Source: Rhizoclosmatium globosum (Eukaryota > Chytridiomycota > Chytridiomycetes > Chytridiales > Chytriomycetaceae). From it: DNA of 64,000 nucleotides. A program made the translations under genes and the position numbers. Each line of letters begins with the position of its first letter. The first letter of the stretch is position 1. The DNA is taken from NCBI GenBank assembly GCA_002104985.1, contig MCGO01000103.1, positions 62,001 to 126,000 of the forward strand, in the 5' to 3' direction. Positions 44,372 to 55,462 of the stretch are shown here, piece by piece. The notes under the pieces were generated by a model. The model saw only the letters and a program-made list of their open reading frames with translations. It ran no database searches and was not told where the DNA came from.

Positions 44372-46707
44372 TCAACACTCTGTCCCTTCCCAAACACCTC
44401 TAGCCTTCGGACGATTCCTTCTTCTGCACGGATATCCTCCATCTTTTTGTCGAGGTCTTGCTTTTGAGTAGAGAGTTTCGTTTGAATGCGCACGAGTTCG
44501 GTTCAGGTGTGAATAAAGTTGTGGTTTAGGAAATGGGGAAGTCGAGAGTAGATGCGTCGTTTGGGAGTGCAATTTGGGGTGGTTTCTTTTGTGGATATGT
44601 TGTCGACTATGGCGGAGACGAGAAGGGCCTTGTCCGTGGCAATTTGGGTTACGAGTGTTGTTTTGTGGAGGGAGAGGCAGGGCAACCCAATATGTTTACG
44701 GGAAAGGCATATAGAACAGGCTCGATTGGTTTGGTGCTGCTTCAGGAGGGCCGTCGATTTCTGAAGTTTTTGGGAAGGAAACAATACAGGAAGCGTCGAT
44801 ACTGATGCGACGACTTTGAGGAGCTGTTCGGCTGTTTTGATGAATGTGACTGCAGTTATTTCGAAAGTGTTTTGAGGCTGCTTGCAGATGAAAGGGTCGT
44901 TGACGTTGGTGTTGTGATGGTATGCAATTGAAAGGGCGACTGTAACTGAGATTGGTAAGGTTCGGGTTTCCTGCTTGCATTTCAGTACATTTCCCAAAAC
45001 AAATACAACAAGCTCACCTTGATTTTAAGGAAAAAGTATAAAAACTTTTCCATTAAGTCCGCGTATGCTGAGACAGTGAATCCATATTCGTTGGATATCT
45101 CACATTGTGTCCTCATCTTGATCCAAGACAACTGTGCCGTACATACTTTCTGCACATGACTCCGACCACGAAACCGAATACTGAACTTCAGTCAATGTCA
45201 CATCCATATTAGGAACGTTGACTGCATCTATGTCCACTGCTTCTGATGAGGACTCTAATTCAACCAACACATCAGCCTTCTCGGATGTCAACCCCGAGCT
45301 TGCCTCTTCAACACACACGACCGCAGCCTTCTTTGTTTTCTCTTCAAACTGATTCGCGAGAATGTGTCGGATATTTGCGTCAAGGTCTGGGACGGACATC
45401 AATAGATTATGCAATAGATGAGATGGTTTGATGTCTGGAAGGGACAATTGTTTGTGAAAATGTGAAGAAGGTGTATATATAGATGTTGAGGATGAGTTTG
45501 AGGTAAACGCAGAAGCAGAAGTTCCAGTTGATGTTGTTGATTTGATTGGTTGAAATGCTTCAGTTTAAGTGGCGGTTTAAGTTGGAGTAGAATCAGAAAC
45601 AGCTGAAGAATAAAGAGGGTCGATTTAAGATCACATAAAACTTTGGCTTCGTTGAGTGGAAAAGAAGATGGTTGAGGTCGGATATTGCCAGCGCAGGACA
45701 GCTGGATGTGGGTCTTTTGGAGGTAGCAAATGAAGGGTTCCACGAAATCTTTGGAGATAGTGCCGAAGACAAGTACACTGTCTCACTATCCGAATCTGAG
45801 GAGTCCGAAAAGGAACAGGAATTGTCCAGGTTGATTTTGCTTGCGATTCTAGGGTCATATTCCTGCGCAGTTCATCGAAACGTACGCGTCAGATAGATAC
45901 GGCAACGAAAAGACTAGGTTTTACATCCGTGGTTTGCACGCCATTCCCGCTGCGTCAAAGTCATCTGGGTCGTCTAAGTCGTGAATTTGGTTGATTATTC
46001 AGACATCTGCTTGAGGACGGCGAGGAAAAGGGCGTCAAGGTCAACGCAATCGACCTTCTCCATCATAGACTTAAAAGTCTTCCCAGCCAACTCCTTAACA
46101 GCAACGATATGAATGACGCCAACAAATTAACCTGCTTCTTTGCTGAAGAAAGGTCAAACTCCACGATTCGAACAAGTCCACACACAATCGTCAAGGCAGT
46201 AACTCATTGTTCTTGAATACATTTCGCTACCTCCAATTCCGACAACTTTTGGAAACAGAACAGATATGTGATGTCTGGAATGACGGTGTGTGGCTGAAAT
46301 CCGGCCTGGGTGCAAAACGACCTTCCTCCCAGAAATTCACTCCATATAAAACCACAACAAGTGCTGATATGTTCTCTTGTTCTTTGCTGAGTCGTCGAGC
46401 AAATGTTTCGGCGATATTGATGGCCTGTAATGCTGACACCAAGAGTCCTTCAATGTCGAAGTTCGTCAAACAAGGATGGGAAGCGAGGGAATCTACCGTT
46501 GACGAGTTAGTCCATTCCGCGTTGAGGCGATACCGGTGAATATGAAAGCGCACTCGGCGTTGGATCGTCAAGAACATCCAGTGAGATTATTTGCAAGAGT
46601 TCTGCGTCTCGGAAGAAATATGTCAGCATTGCGTACGACTGTTTGATATTTGCTGACGTAAGGAGACTGAGTTGGAGTCGTTGAAGTTCAGAGAGGCCCC
46701 CTTCCAT
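44372..46707 (-). pseudogene. Multicopy gene family, copy e, with 5' exons
   Basis: The 5' part on the minus strand can be spliced. SLASHPCLTNFDIEGLLVSA and INIAETFARRLSKEQEN to ALVVVLYG join across a 47-bp intron (46294-46340) to PHTVIPDITYLFCFQKLSEL and VAKCIQEQ, where a TGA (46204-46206) interrupts TALTIVCGLVRIVEFDLSS. Another intron (46493-46533, with GGACTAACTCG branch) precedes it. Then come VKELAGKTFKSMMEKVD, LDALFLAVLKQMSE, the Ser/Thr region, DIKPSHLLHN, VLDQDEDT, SAIVDNISTKET and the coiled coil with KKMEDIRAEEGIVRRL. There are several frameshifts. Function is unknown. Confidence 0.5.
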
Positions 46708-48060
46708 TGAGTTTATCCTCCGCAGTCAAAAGGCTTTTGTAGCTTTCAAGGAGCGTTGCTGTGGTAAACAAATAAGTACTAAGCCATCGAATTCCATCTA
46801 AAAAGCGACAATCACCATGTCCGAACGAACACACAACTCGAGCAACCAAATCGGGTATCACAGGAACCCAACGAATCCCAACTACATCTACCGCCTTTTC
46901 CAACGCTCGCAGAACAGGAATCCCAAATCCTCCACACGCAAGTACACAGTAAACAGGTTCACTTGTTTTCGTGAACCATTGTTGCTGCATAACACTTGCC
47001 GTCGATTTTTGAAGTTCGTGTGGAGGGAATAAAATAGGTAACATCGACACTAATGAGACTTGGAAGAGATGTTCTGTAGTAGCTTTTGATTGTGACTGCA
47101 GTAATTTCGTAATCGTTTTGAGGCCGCTTATGGATAAAAGTGACTTTGACGTCGGTGTTTAGATGAGATGCAATTGGAGGGGCGACTGTTTCTGAGAATG
47201 GTATGGTTCGCATTTCCTGTTTGTTATTTCAGTCGATTTCTCAAAAACAAATACAAGGAAAGAGCTCACCTTGACATATGAAATAACTTGTATCCAAGAG
47301 TGCAAACTAATTTGTCAATAAAGTCCGCGTATGCTGAGACAGGCACTGAGGACAAAATCAGTAGTCGTTAGATATCGGGAATGGATTCCTCTTCTCGATC
47401 CGAGACAACCGCGACTTTGATACTTTCTGCAGGAGTTTTCGACCGCAGATCCAAAGTAGAAGCTTTGTCCAATGGTGCATCCACATTCGAAACTTCGAGT
47501 CCTCAACTACATGGACGTCAACTGGTTGAGCTTCTGATGAAGACTCTGACTCAACCACCGCATCAACTGTCACCAGCGTCGCCTCCACATTCGCCTCTTC
47601 AACAGCAGCAACCGCAGCCTTTGTATTCTTTTTCTTCTTCTTTTCCCCCGCAGCCACTGCTTCCGTCAATATCATCAATCTCCATCCCATACCACTCCCC
47701 TCCTTATCACTTTGAACCAGCGTTGTAGCATTTCCAGTGTTTGTAAAGTACTTGGAATCTTTTTCAGTATTACAATTGGGTTTTGCGAACGACTGACAGG
47801 AGGCTGTGTCAACTGTTCCATGAGAATGCGTCGGATATTCACGCAAAAGTCTGTTGGAACTCAATAGAATAGGCCATAGATGTGAGGGTTTCATGTCTGG
47901 AAGGGATGATTGTTTGTGAATGGTAGATATAGACGCAGATGTTTAGGCTGAGATTGAGGTGAATGTAGAAGTCGAAATAGAAGTTTCAGATGATGTTGTT
48001 GATTTGATTGGTTGATATGATTGAGTTTGAGTAGACGTGGATGTTGAGGTAGATAGCTCC
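46688..48060 (-). pseudogene. Multicopy gene family, copy f (diverged)
   Basis: Minus-strand blocks are a DIKPSH-like region near 47870, a Lys-rich segment near 47640, VDAVVESESSSEAQPVDV near 47530, a Ser/Thr region near 47000, then EPVYCVLACGGFGIPVLRAL and STYLFTTATLLESYKSLL running to 46688. A G-run frameshift near 46706 separates this from GLSELQRLQLSLLTSAN (46507-46707), so copies f and e may once have been one transcript. It is the most diverged member. Confidence 0.4.
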
Positions 48061-48489
48061 ATTAGGCATCAACCTAAACCTTCGAAATAAGTTCATAACC
48101 CTACAATTTTCAACAAACATACCTGATTCTTCATTCAGTTATCTTCCTCTCCGTCGTCATCCTCATCCTTTTTGTTGTTGTTGACATCTTCGCTTTGGTG
48201 CTTGAATCCCTCATCAGGTACAGCAACAGTCATCGGATCTCCCCAAATAGATTCAAATGGAAGCCGTTTGACAACAAACACTGCCGAGGGGCGAGAGCGG
48301 TGACATCGCAAACAGTGGAACTGACAGCTGGCAAGTCTCAGTCAAACAGACTCAAACTCAATGCAATCGGCGGAGGATGTGCGTTTGAGTATATCCGATA
48401 GTAATGCACTCATCCAGTGAGGGCAGGTGGCAGCGATGCATTCAAGAGGAAGAGAGGCGGTTGTGGCTGGGTGGAAACACAAATAAATA
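48061..48489. other. No confident gene
   Basis: A short plus-strand frame (48195-48401) has no motif. The region links copy f to the paralogous block at 48490. Confidence 0.35.
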
Positions 48490-49330
48490 AGAGTAACAGT
48501 CATTCGTTTTACCAACAAGTCAATCATCTATTTCGAATGCTTTTGTACACGTATTCCCAGCATATTTCGTATTTGCTACCCTCATTAACGAGAGGCTTTG
48601 TCGATGTTGACTGTTGGAATGTAACTCAAGGTCCCAAAATCCAAGGATTGTACCGCAAAAGCAAACTACGGTATGATTTCTCTCTCATTTACTTAACGAA
48701 TACGAAAGTGTAATTTATTAAGTACAATACACACGATATCGCAAATTCAGTGAAGGAAAGAAGGAAAAACTTGGAGGTACCACCACCACCACCCTAACAA
48801 CATCACCATCCACTCAAGCATTGAACAGATAGTGTATTCGCGTTTCGCCATCCAACATCCAATCTTCAAACAGAGAACAGTCGCGGAAAGCTGTGGCTCT
48901 GTGATGACACACGCGTGGGTGGGTGATGCCAAACTGCATTCACTCACACTCAACAGCAACAGCATCGCACCCATCACGTCACTAATACCATCAAATAATA
49001 CTCATCAACTGAAAGAAGCCTCAAAGATCACTTCTTGAAGGAGAATCAACGAAACCTTCGCTCTTCCACTCACTCAACTTGACTCGAATCCATATCAACG
49101 ACAACTGACTGAACCAACAAATAGTATGCGAGAACAATTCGTTCACGATACTGCCTAAACATAACGTTTCTCATCAAACTGCAGTTCACCGTTCCACCAC
49201 AAAACAATCTCGCAGCAATGTGTTTCCAGCCAACGTCAATAGCGTCAAACCCATGCTGCATACGTCGGTATTGGAAATCACGCAACTCAGTTAGGGAAAG
49301 CTCGCATCCTGGTGTCGGACCCTGCATAAG
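48490..49330. repeat. Paralogous block, copy of 21.43-22.23 kb
   Basis: It shares the 68-codon GTG-initiated frame. A minus-strand frame 49070-49327 (VGWKHIAARLFCGGTVN) is open here but interrupted in the 22-kb copy, so one of the two may be a decayed exon. Confidence 0.6.
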
Positions 49331-50150
49331 ATGGCGTATTTTGTCATTAATTTAGTGGACGACACTGACCATTACACTTGACTGTCAAAGCGTGCCGCTC
49401 TCCGGTGGTTGGGTATAGACAGAAATTACGGTGATAGCATCCTTGTATTCCACAAACTAATGCAGTTTGAATGTCATTCAAATCATGAAAGCCCATACCA
49501 AAGTCTGACGCTAACGATGCGGAGTTCGTCCCATCATCAACTTGAAAATTCGGACACACGAATTCTATTGAACGCGACTCCAACAGATTCATGGCTGAAT
49601 TGATTAATCGCATGACGCCTTCTCCCGTCTTCAGAACTTCAACACGTCCGACGCCATCAAAATCCGACTTATTTGTATCTTATGTGATTCAAACTGTGGA
49701 CGAACAATGAGTTGGCTTGTCACTGTTGAGCCATTCGTACCATATCTCCCGGGAAACTTGAATCAAGAAGTCAATAACTCCTGTTGTGATAGTCTTATCT
49801 GGGCACATTTAAATCCTCATTCAAGTATTTTCCATTGATTGTGCAATGAGTAGACGACGGGAATATTCTCCAGTTGGTTCAGATATGGGAGCTTCTGTGA
49901 TTTCTCTGCAGCGTTGGATTTGAGGTCGTGAATGAGTAGTTTCCGGCTCCAAGTTTTGAAGATTTGGAAGCAAGGTGAGTTCAATCGTGGATAAAGTACA
50001 AATAACCGCTTTTTTGTAGTCGATTTGGAGAAGATCGAGGGTCAGTTCGCTCTACCTTGACAAGTATATTATATTCCATCAAGCTCCAGGGGACTGAGTG
50101 ACGTAAGTTCTTTTTTGTTTAAGACGTAATAACCGCTTCTTTGTGGTGAA
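49331..50150. other. No confident gene
   Basis: 49750-49990 repeats 39670-39900. Short frames on both strands lack motifs. Confidence 0.4.
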
Positions 50151-50466
50151 GTGAAGGTTTCATCAGCCGCAGAGAGTGCCGACGGACGGATGGACTCCAG
50201 TTGGGTTGATGTCAGTCAAATAGATGAACTCTTGCAACTGAATCAATTTCGGATTGTATCTGAGTGCTGGACTAACGTTGGAGCATACAATTGACCTGTG
50301 GTCAAGTTGAAGAGTGCCAAATACTCTTTCGACGAGTTAAAACCGCCATCCAAGCTCTATACTCTGGTCGGGAATGAAATCAATGGAAACGCAGTTGGAG
50401 AGCAACTGCTATTCATATGCTTGGAGCTACTTCAACACTCAGCGTCTGTCAAAATAGTTTCGAGAT

Positions 50467-50850
50467 GGCCACCAACCTGTCGAACGTGCAAATGAAACGA
50501 GTCGCATATCCTTCAAAACTGTCCATCAATCCGTCAGACCTAAGCGTATGCACGCAGAAGGAGTGGCAGGATGCAGAAACGATGAGGGCTTCATGAATGG
50601 ACTGGATGAAAATTTGAAATTGGAGATGACGAAAGCCAATCAAATCCTTCAACATCATCAGCACAAATCAAGCATATTCTGAATATTTGGCGAAATAATG
50701 ATTGTGAGTTTTTTTGACTTTTCTTCCTACCCTCTTTTAATTTTTTTCTCTCTCCTCCTATCTGCTTTGTTGACATCACATTCCCCCTTCATAGAACGAC
50801 CCACAAGCGTGCTTTGCTTTAAAGCCTATATGATCTACTGAGACGTTTGG
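50467..50850 (+). pseudogene. J-type gene, decayed copy
   Basis: It starts MATNLSNVQMKRVAYPSKL but closes after QKEWQDAETMRAS. The ENLKLEMTKANQ segment continues in another frame to a TGA where the intact copy reads ALKIFGE. A deletion also removes bases in the second exon. Confidence 0.5.
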
Positions 50851-50858
50851 AGCTGAAT

Positions 50859-51127
50859 ATGATTGATAAATGCGAATACATCGGGTTAAAGGGGTAAGGT
50901 ATCAGTAATCGTTTCAGGTAAATATTCAACACAGACACGATACTGCAAGAAACAATGAGGAATTTGCCGCTCTTATACGCAAGAAGCTCAAAATTGAATC
51001 CATATTGCATTCGTTTCGGTTTGGCTTCAGGCGTTGGTCAAGAAAACAAAGTCAATGTCCGAAATCAGGAACATCCAATCTGCCCCAATTCAATCAAGCG
51101 CCCTCTCAATCCCGGCTCCCTCTTTAA
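50859..51127 (+). CDS. K-type small spliced gene, 75 residues
   Basis: Exon 1 (50859-50893) is MIDKCEYIGLKG. A 41-bp intron (50894-50934) joins in frame to HDTARNNEEFAALIRKKLK and IESILHSFRFGFRRWSRK, ending at TAA 51125-51127. The C-terminal part is strongly basic, unlike the hydrophobic C-terminus of the 23.6-kb copy, because the two copies use different frames after the shared NNxE segment. Function is unknown. Confidence 0.4.
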
Positions 51128-51980
51128 TGATTCGAGTAGCAACGCGTATGAAGGTTATATCAGCCCTGGAAGTTGATCGTCGGATGGAGAGAGGATGCGT
51201 TTCAAACAAAGAGCAATGTTTGGTAAGTTGTTTTGGCAGCCCAATGTGCAGTATAAATAACCTTCTGCATTATATTTCTGGGATTTATAGCGATGGCTGT
51301 CAAAAAGTCTACAAAGAAAGGCTGATTACAAAAGCTGCCATTGTGATCAAGAAGTCAACCACCGCAAGGGTCAAGTTGCTTAATCCTATCTACGCAACCG
51401 TAATCGTCGGCAAGATCTCTACTAGCGTTTATCCTGCCATGAAAGTCTCCAAATTGGGTCTGTCTTCTCCAATGAAATTGTTTTCAAGACTGAGAGTCGC
51501 AAGGGACCACAGGAGCAATCACAAGTCCAAGTAGAGAGCCGCTCATACTACATGCCAAATCATTTAAGACACTGTTGTAAAGAACCACCACCGACGATCT
51601 CAGCAATGGATCTTGGCCTCTGGATGTTGGTATTCTTTCAACGCGAGTTCTGATTGAGGATGCGTCTTCAGTGAAGCAAAAGTAGATGAGGACATTGCGA
51701 AAAGGATTAGATTTGAGATGAGTCAGTACAGTCGGACTTCTCGATGGAAGGATTCCACGATGAATCCGACTTGAGTGCGGACTCATTGTTCGGGATATGT
51801 TAGCGCTGGTTGGACGGGGGTTGTATCGATTCATTGGTGATTTCCGAATAATGAAATAGAAAAAATAATGAAAGCTAGATGTTCCTAAACACGTCTAGTA
51901 TAACCTCGACACTTAAATTCGTACCATTGCTTCGATATTATACATACCATCACGATTTATTTTGTTTGTTTTCCAGTTTC
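51128..51980. other. Region with doubtful reading frames
   Basis: A plus-strand frame to 51534 ends in a basic stretch (SPMKLFSRLRVARDHRSNHK). A 116-codon minus-strand frame covers 51484-51834 (MNRYNPRPTSANISRTM). They overlap in opposite directions and neither has a known motif, so I do not choose between them. Confidence 0.3.
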
Positions 51981-51989
51981 AAGAGCCGA

Positions 51990-52620
51990 CGCGGAGGATT
52001 GTCATTGTTTGAAAAATCAGATTCCAACCAAAGTTCCCTCAGTACTGAAGTCCCATCCTCCCTCCCTTCTCCATTCCTTAACTCAATCTATCACCACAAT
52101 CTAACCGCTATACTATTAACTGTAGTGCACCCGCCCAATCCCAATCGCTTCAACTACAAACAACCTGGACAAAGGTAACATTCTTTTGCTGTGACATACG
52201 CCCTTTCCATTTTGGCGTTGCGCTCTCGAGCCTCCTTCCTTTATACTGTTTCACCGTCGCGAGAGGTGTATTTATCCTGACTCGCGGCGAGAGTTGGGTG
52301 ATCCCCCGACTTCTTCTTGTCCCATATCCTTTGATGGAGATGTTATTCGTTGCGTAACGTGGAAAGAATTGTACCAACACTTGGATGGGAAGGGTTTCTT
52401 TGTTGGGATCGTATCTTGTTTCTTTATTAGCTCTTCCTTCTTTCTCTTGTTTTCCGCCTTTGAAACTCCTTCGTGGCGAGAGTCTGAAAGTCAGGCTTCT
52501 TCTTGTCCTATATCCGTTGATATTCGTTGGTTTCGCGGACTGGAGCATTGGGCCAATGTGTAAAGGAAGCAAACCAGCAACTTGTTACTTTGTTCATTCT
52601 CATAAATAAATATATCAAAT
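51990..52620. repeat. Paralogous block, copy of 18.84-19.50 kb
   Basis: See 18840-19500. The copy here has an internal deletion near the right end and lies just downstream of the minus-strand LW-domain gene. Confidence 0.7.
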
Positions 52621-52778
52621 ACGTCTTAAATAATGCTCTTTATTTGGAACTGTGCTGATTAGAGATTAAGTGACTGAGCAATGTGTCCTGGTCCCATATG
52701 ACGATGGCGGCAGTTAAGTCCAAGCCTGCAGCCTTCTATCATCATCAAGTTTAATTTTATGCAACATAAGGGAAGGGA

Positions 52779-54152
52779 TTACGTACTCTTTGATGACCAA
52801 TCCAAGCATGGAGCTGCAGTCACAACATTACCACTCCCGGCCTTAATGACTGGGCTCTCAGAATGAAAGAAACGGCTCTTTGGTGCAGCACTACTAAACG
52901 TAACACTTTTGTTGTGACTGCATAAACGAACTGTTGCGGCGATATTGAGATTGGGTTTCGCAAGAGCTTTGTTCCAACCAGTCATTAATTCGATACAGAT
53001 ATGGGTCAGTTCCTCTGAAGAACATCAGTAAACGAGTGGCAAAACTTGATACAAACCTTCGTGTTCGCATATTGCGAGAAGGCTGGTGATCAAATCGCCA
53101 AGCTTCAACTGAACAACTTTATCGGCAGTGATGGGCATGCGTAGAAGAACAGTAACGATTTCAAATGCCAGCGGCCATCCATACTCCCTGATCTCTTCTG
53201 CCAGCCAAAATTTTAGGAGTTGAAGTGAGCTTCCGTTCATGGCCGTGGCAAACCTGACGTGTGGGTCAGTTATGCGATGAGACTTGTATGATTCCTCACT
53301 CATGGTAGAAAGCAGATGAACCATCTTTTGAGTGTCTCAGAGCCTCAAAACGATCAAAGTTTGTGTCACAGGAAGAAAGGAAGTCAAGGTACTTGAGCGC
53401 GTCTGCTGGTGCATAGAAATCAATGGCCGGCATTTCTTTACTGACAGGAGTATCTGGAGCGTATACTGTGACTATTTGAGATTCTTGTCTTTCCAGGGCA
53501 ATAGTTTCGGCTGAAGGAGCTGCTGAAGGAGCCATTAATGTTTCAACGCACACTATATGAAGACTAACCAGCACAAAGGGTAGCATTATCTTCGCAATAA
53601 ATCTCCTCTCTGTATGCATGCATCAAACTTTGTTCTTCCTGATTGCCAGCGTCAGAAGAAATGTTGTGGATACGTTCGTCGATAAGGCAGGCTTGGGATT
53701 CAAGGAATAGAATTCGCGCATAGTATGCTTTCATAGACAAATTGGTGTGCAATGTGGTGGTATCGACGGGAGTTGAAGAAGCAATGTTAACACCTGAGAA
53801 GTCTGGGTCTGTCTGTTCAGATAATCTAGCAACCTTTGTTTCAAGGGCTATAAGACGATGAATAACTGAAGAAAAGTAGTTAAATATGAGGCGAGAAGAG
53901 AGTTACAGTTGGGAGAGGAATCGAATGACGTTGCCCAGTCTTGTCCACCAAATCGGACATCTTCTTTGGTAAGGAAGGGGATCGAAGCGCACAATGGATG
54001 AAACGTAGGGTGTTGGCTCAAAGTATTCCAGTCCATCCAGACTGTGCGCTAACCTTTCTGTTGCCGTCGCAACCAGAACTCTCGCCAATCAGTACTGACA
54101 GAAAGGAGTGGAATCAAAAAGTGGGTTGTTGATACATACGTTCGATGTTCAT
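52779..54152 (-). CDS. TFIIS N-terminal (LW)-like domain protein, copy B
   Basis: It begins with a tiny MNIE exon (ATG at 54152), as in copy A. Later exons encode RLIALETK and MKAYYARILFLESQACL (short coiled coil), then TVYAPDTPVSKEMPAIDFYA. The last exons are 53057-53253 and 52779-53016, joined over a 40-bp intron. They encode LQLLKFWLAEEIREYGWPLA, FEIVTVLLRMPITADKVVQL, KLGDLITSLLAICEHE, EELTHICIELMTGWNKALAK and a Ser-rich tail. The Leu/Trp helix pattern and the LxRMPIT segment fit the TFIIS N-terminal domain, a protein-interaction bundle of transcription elongation factors. It is more canonical than copy A. The joins between exon 1 and the coiled coil are unresolved. Confidence 0.6.
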
Positions 54153-54884
54153 TGTGAGAAACGTGAGAGATATTGATTGGAGGCGGTGATGCAGAGTGTT
54201 GAGTATATCGTTCAGCTGTCTTTTCTTGGATTGCTCTGGCTGATGGAAACCTAAATAAAGAAGAGTAACAAGAGAAAAGTGCGGAACCACCTTTCAATTC
54301 TCTCAAATGATCATTAATATTCTGTTTATTGTAAGCATTAGTCAAATATACTACGTGAATGAATCCCGATGAGGAGATGAAGTTTCTGTCTCGTTCTTTG
54401 CTCATATGATGTAAAAAACTAACAAAAGGGAAAAAGTAAATGCCGCGGCAGTGTATTCATTCAATGAGCGGACAGAGAAGACGTGGGTAGGGTGGTGGCA
54501 AAAAAGAACACCTTCTAATATCAAAATTAGCAAAGTGAATTATTGCATTAGCTACAAACCAGGTACACGTATAATATTTATTAAAAAAGAATGGTGGTTT
54601 ATTGCCCCATACAACTAAATATGCAGGGGTTCAGCCACACCAATCAGAGTTCTTCCCAAACAATCAAACGCTGTACACCAACAGTCACAATCAAATCAAA
54701 AAAAGCAGTACCACAATGACTGAGTTATCCTTAGGTTTCAGTTAATTACGACACCAAATCTCGGTGTGTATTAATGTAGTTCAACCAATCCAAACTCACT
54801 TGCACACGAAGGAAATCGATTGTCTTCATCCGCATCGATCCAACTTTCTATGGCAACCAACGAGAATGGGTCCAAAATGAATAT
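54153..54884. other. Intergenic, AT-rich
   Basis: It holds the upstream flank of the minus-strand LW gene B. TTTATT near 54573 and 54598 would serve as minus-strand polyadenylation signals for family copy g. No gene is seen. Confidence 0.4.
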
Positions 54885-55455
54885 TTAATGAGTGCGTTCA
54901 AACGAAACACAACTTCCGGAATCAAACACATGCAGAAGGTTGTTCTTGAAATAGACGTTCGAAGTTTCTGCTGATGACACCCAAAAGACGCTTGGACTGG
55001 ACCAACCCTGATGTTGATACTTTATAGGAATAGAACTGAGAAAAGATGTTGAGCTGCTTGGAACCAAGGTAGTATTGTTAATCCAACTCACAACAAACTC
55101 GTTCAACTCTCGACACGTCCCAACGTGCAACCAGCAAAATCCATTCACCGTCTGCTCGGGAAGACATGTGGATATCTTGATTCTTCTTCTCGATCCGAGA
55201 CGAACGCGACTTTGATACTTTCTGCAGGTGACTCCGACCGCAGATCCAAATTGGAAGCTTTGTCCAACGGTGCATCCACATTCGAAACTTCGAGTCCTCA
55301 ACTGCATGGACGTCAACTGTTTGAGTTTCTGATGAAAACTCCGACTCAACCACCGCATCAACTGACACCGGCGCCGCTCAACACCCTTCTTCTGACCACC
55401 AGTCTTCCTCAACTCCTGCTACAACGCTTTCGAAGACTGTAGAAGCTCTTTGTGA
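54885..55455 (-). pseudogene. Multicopy gene family, partial copy g1
   Basis: It contains only the SVDAVVESEFSSETQTVDVH block and sequence to its 3' side (HRWTKLPIWICGRSHLQKVS), which corresponds to the VVLDQDED block of other copies read in a shifted frame. It resembles copy f most. A unique sequence follows to about 54900. Confidence 0.4.
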
Positions 55456-55462
55456 GACTCAT

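Noticed and set aside
49409..49603. NYGDSILVFH frame as the missing POLD1 motif C (YGDTDS)
   Set aside because: Only the YGDS core matches by chance. The flanking residues do not resemble polymerase delta and no neighbouring polymerase blocks are present.
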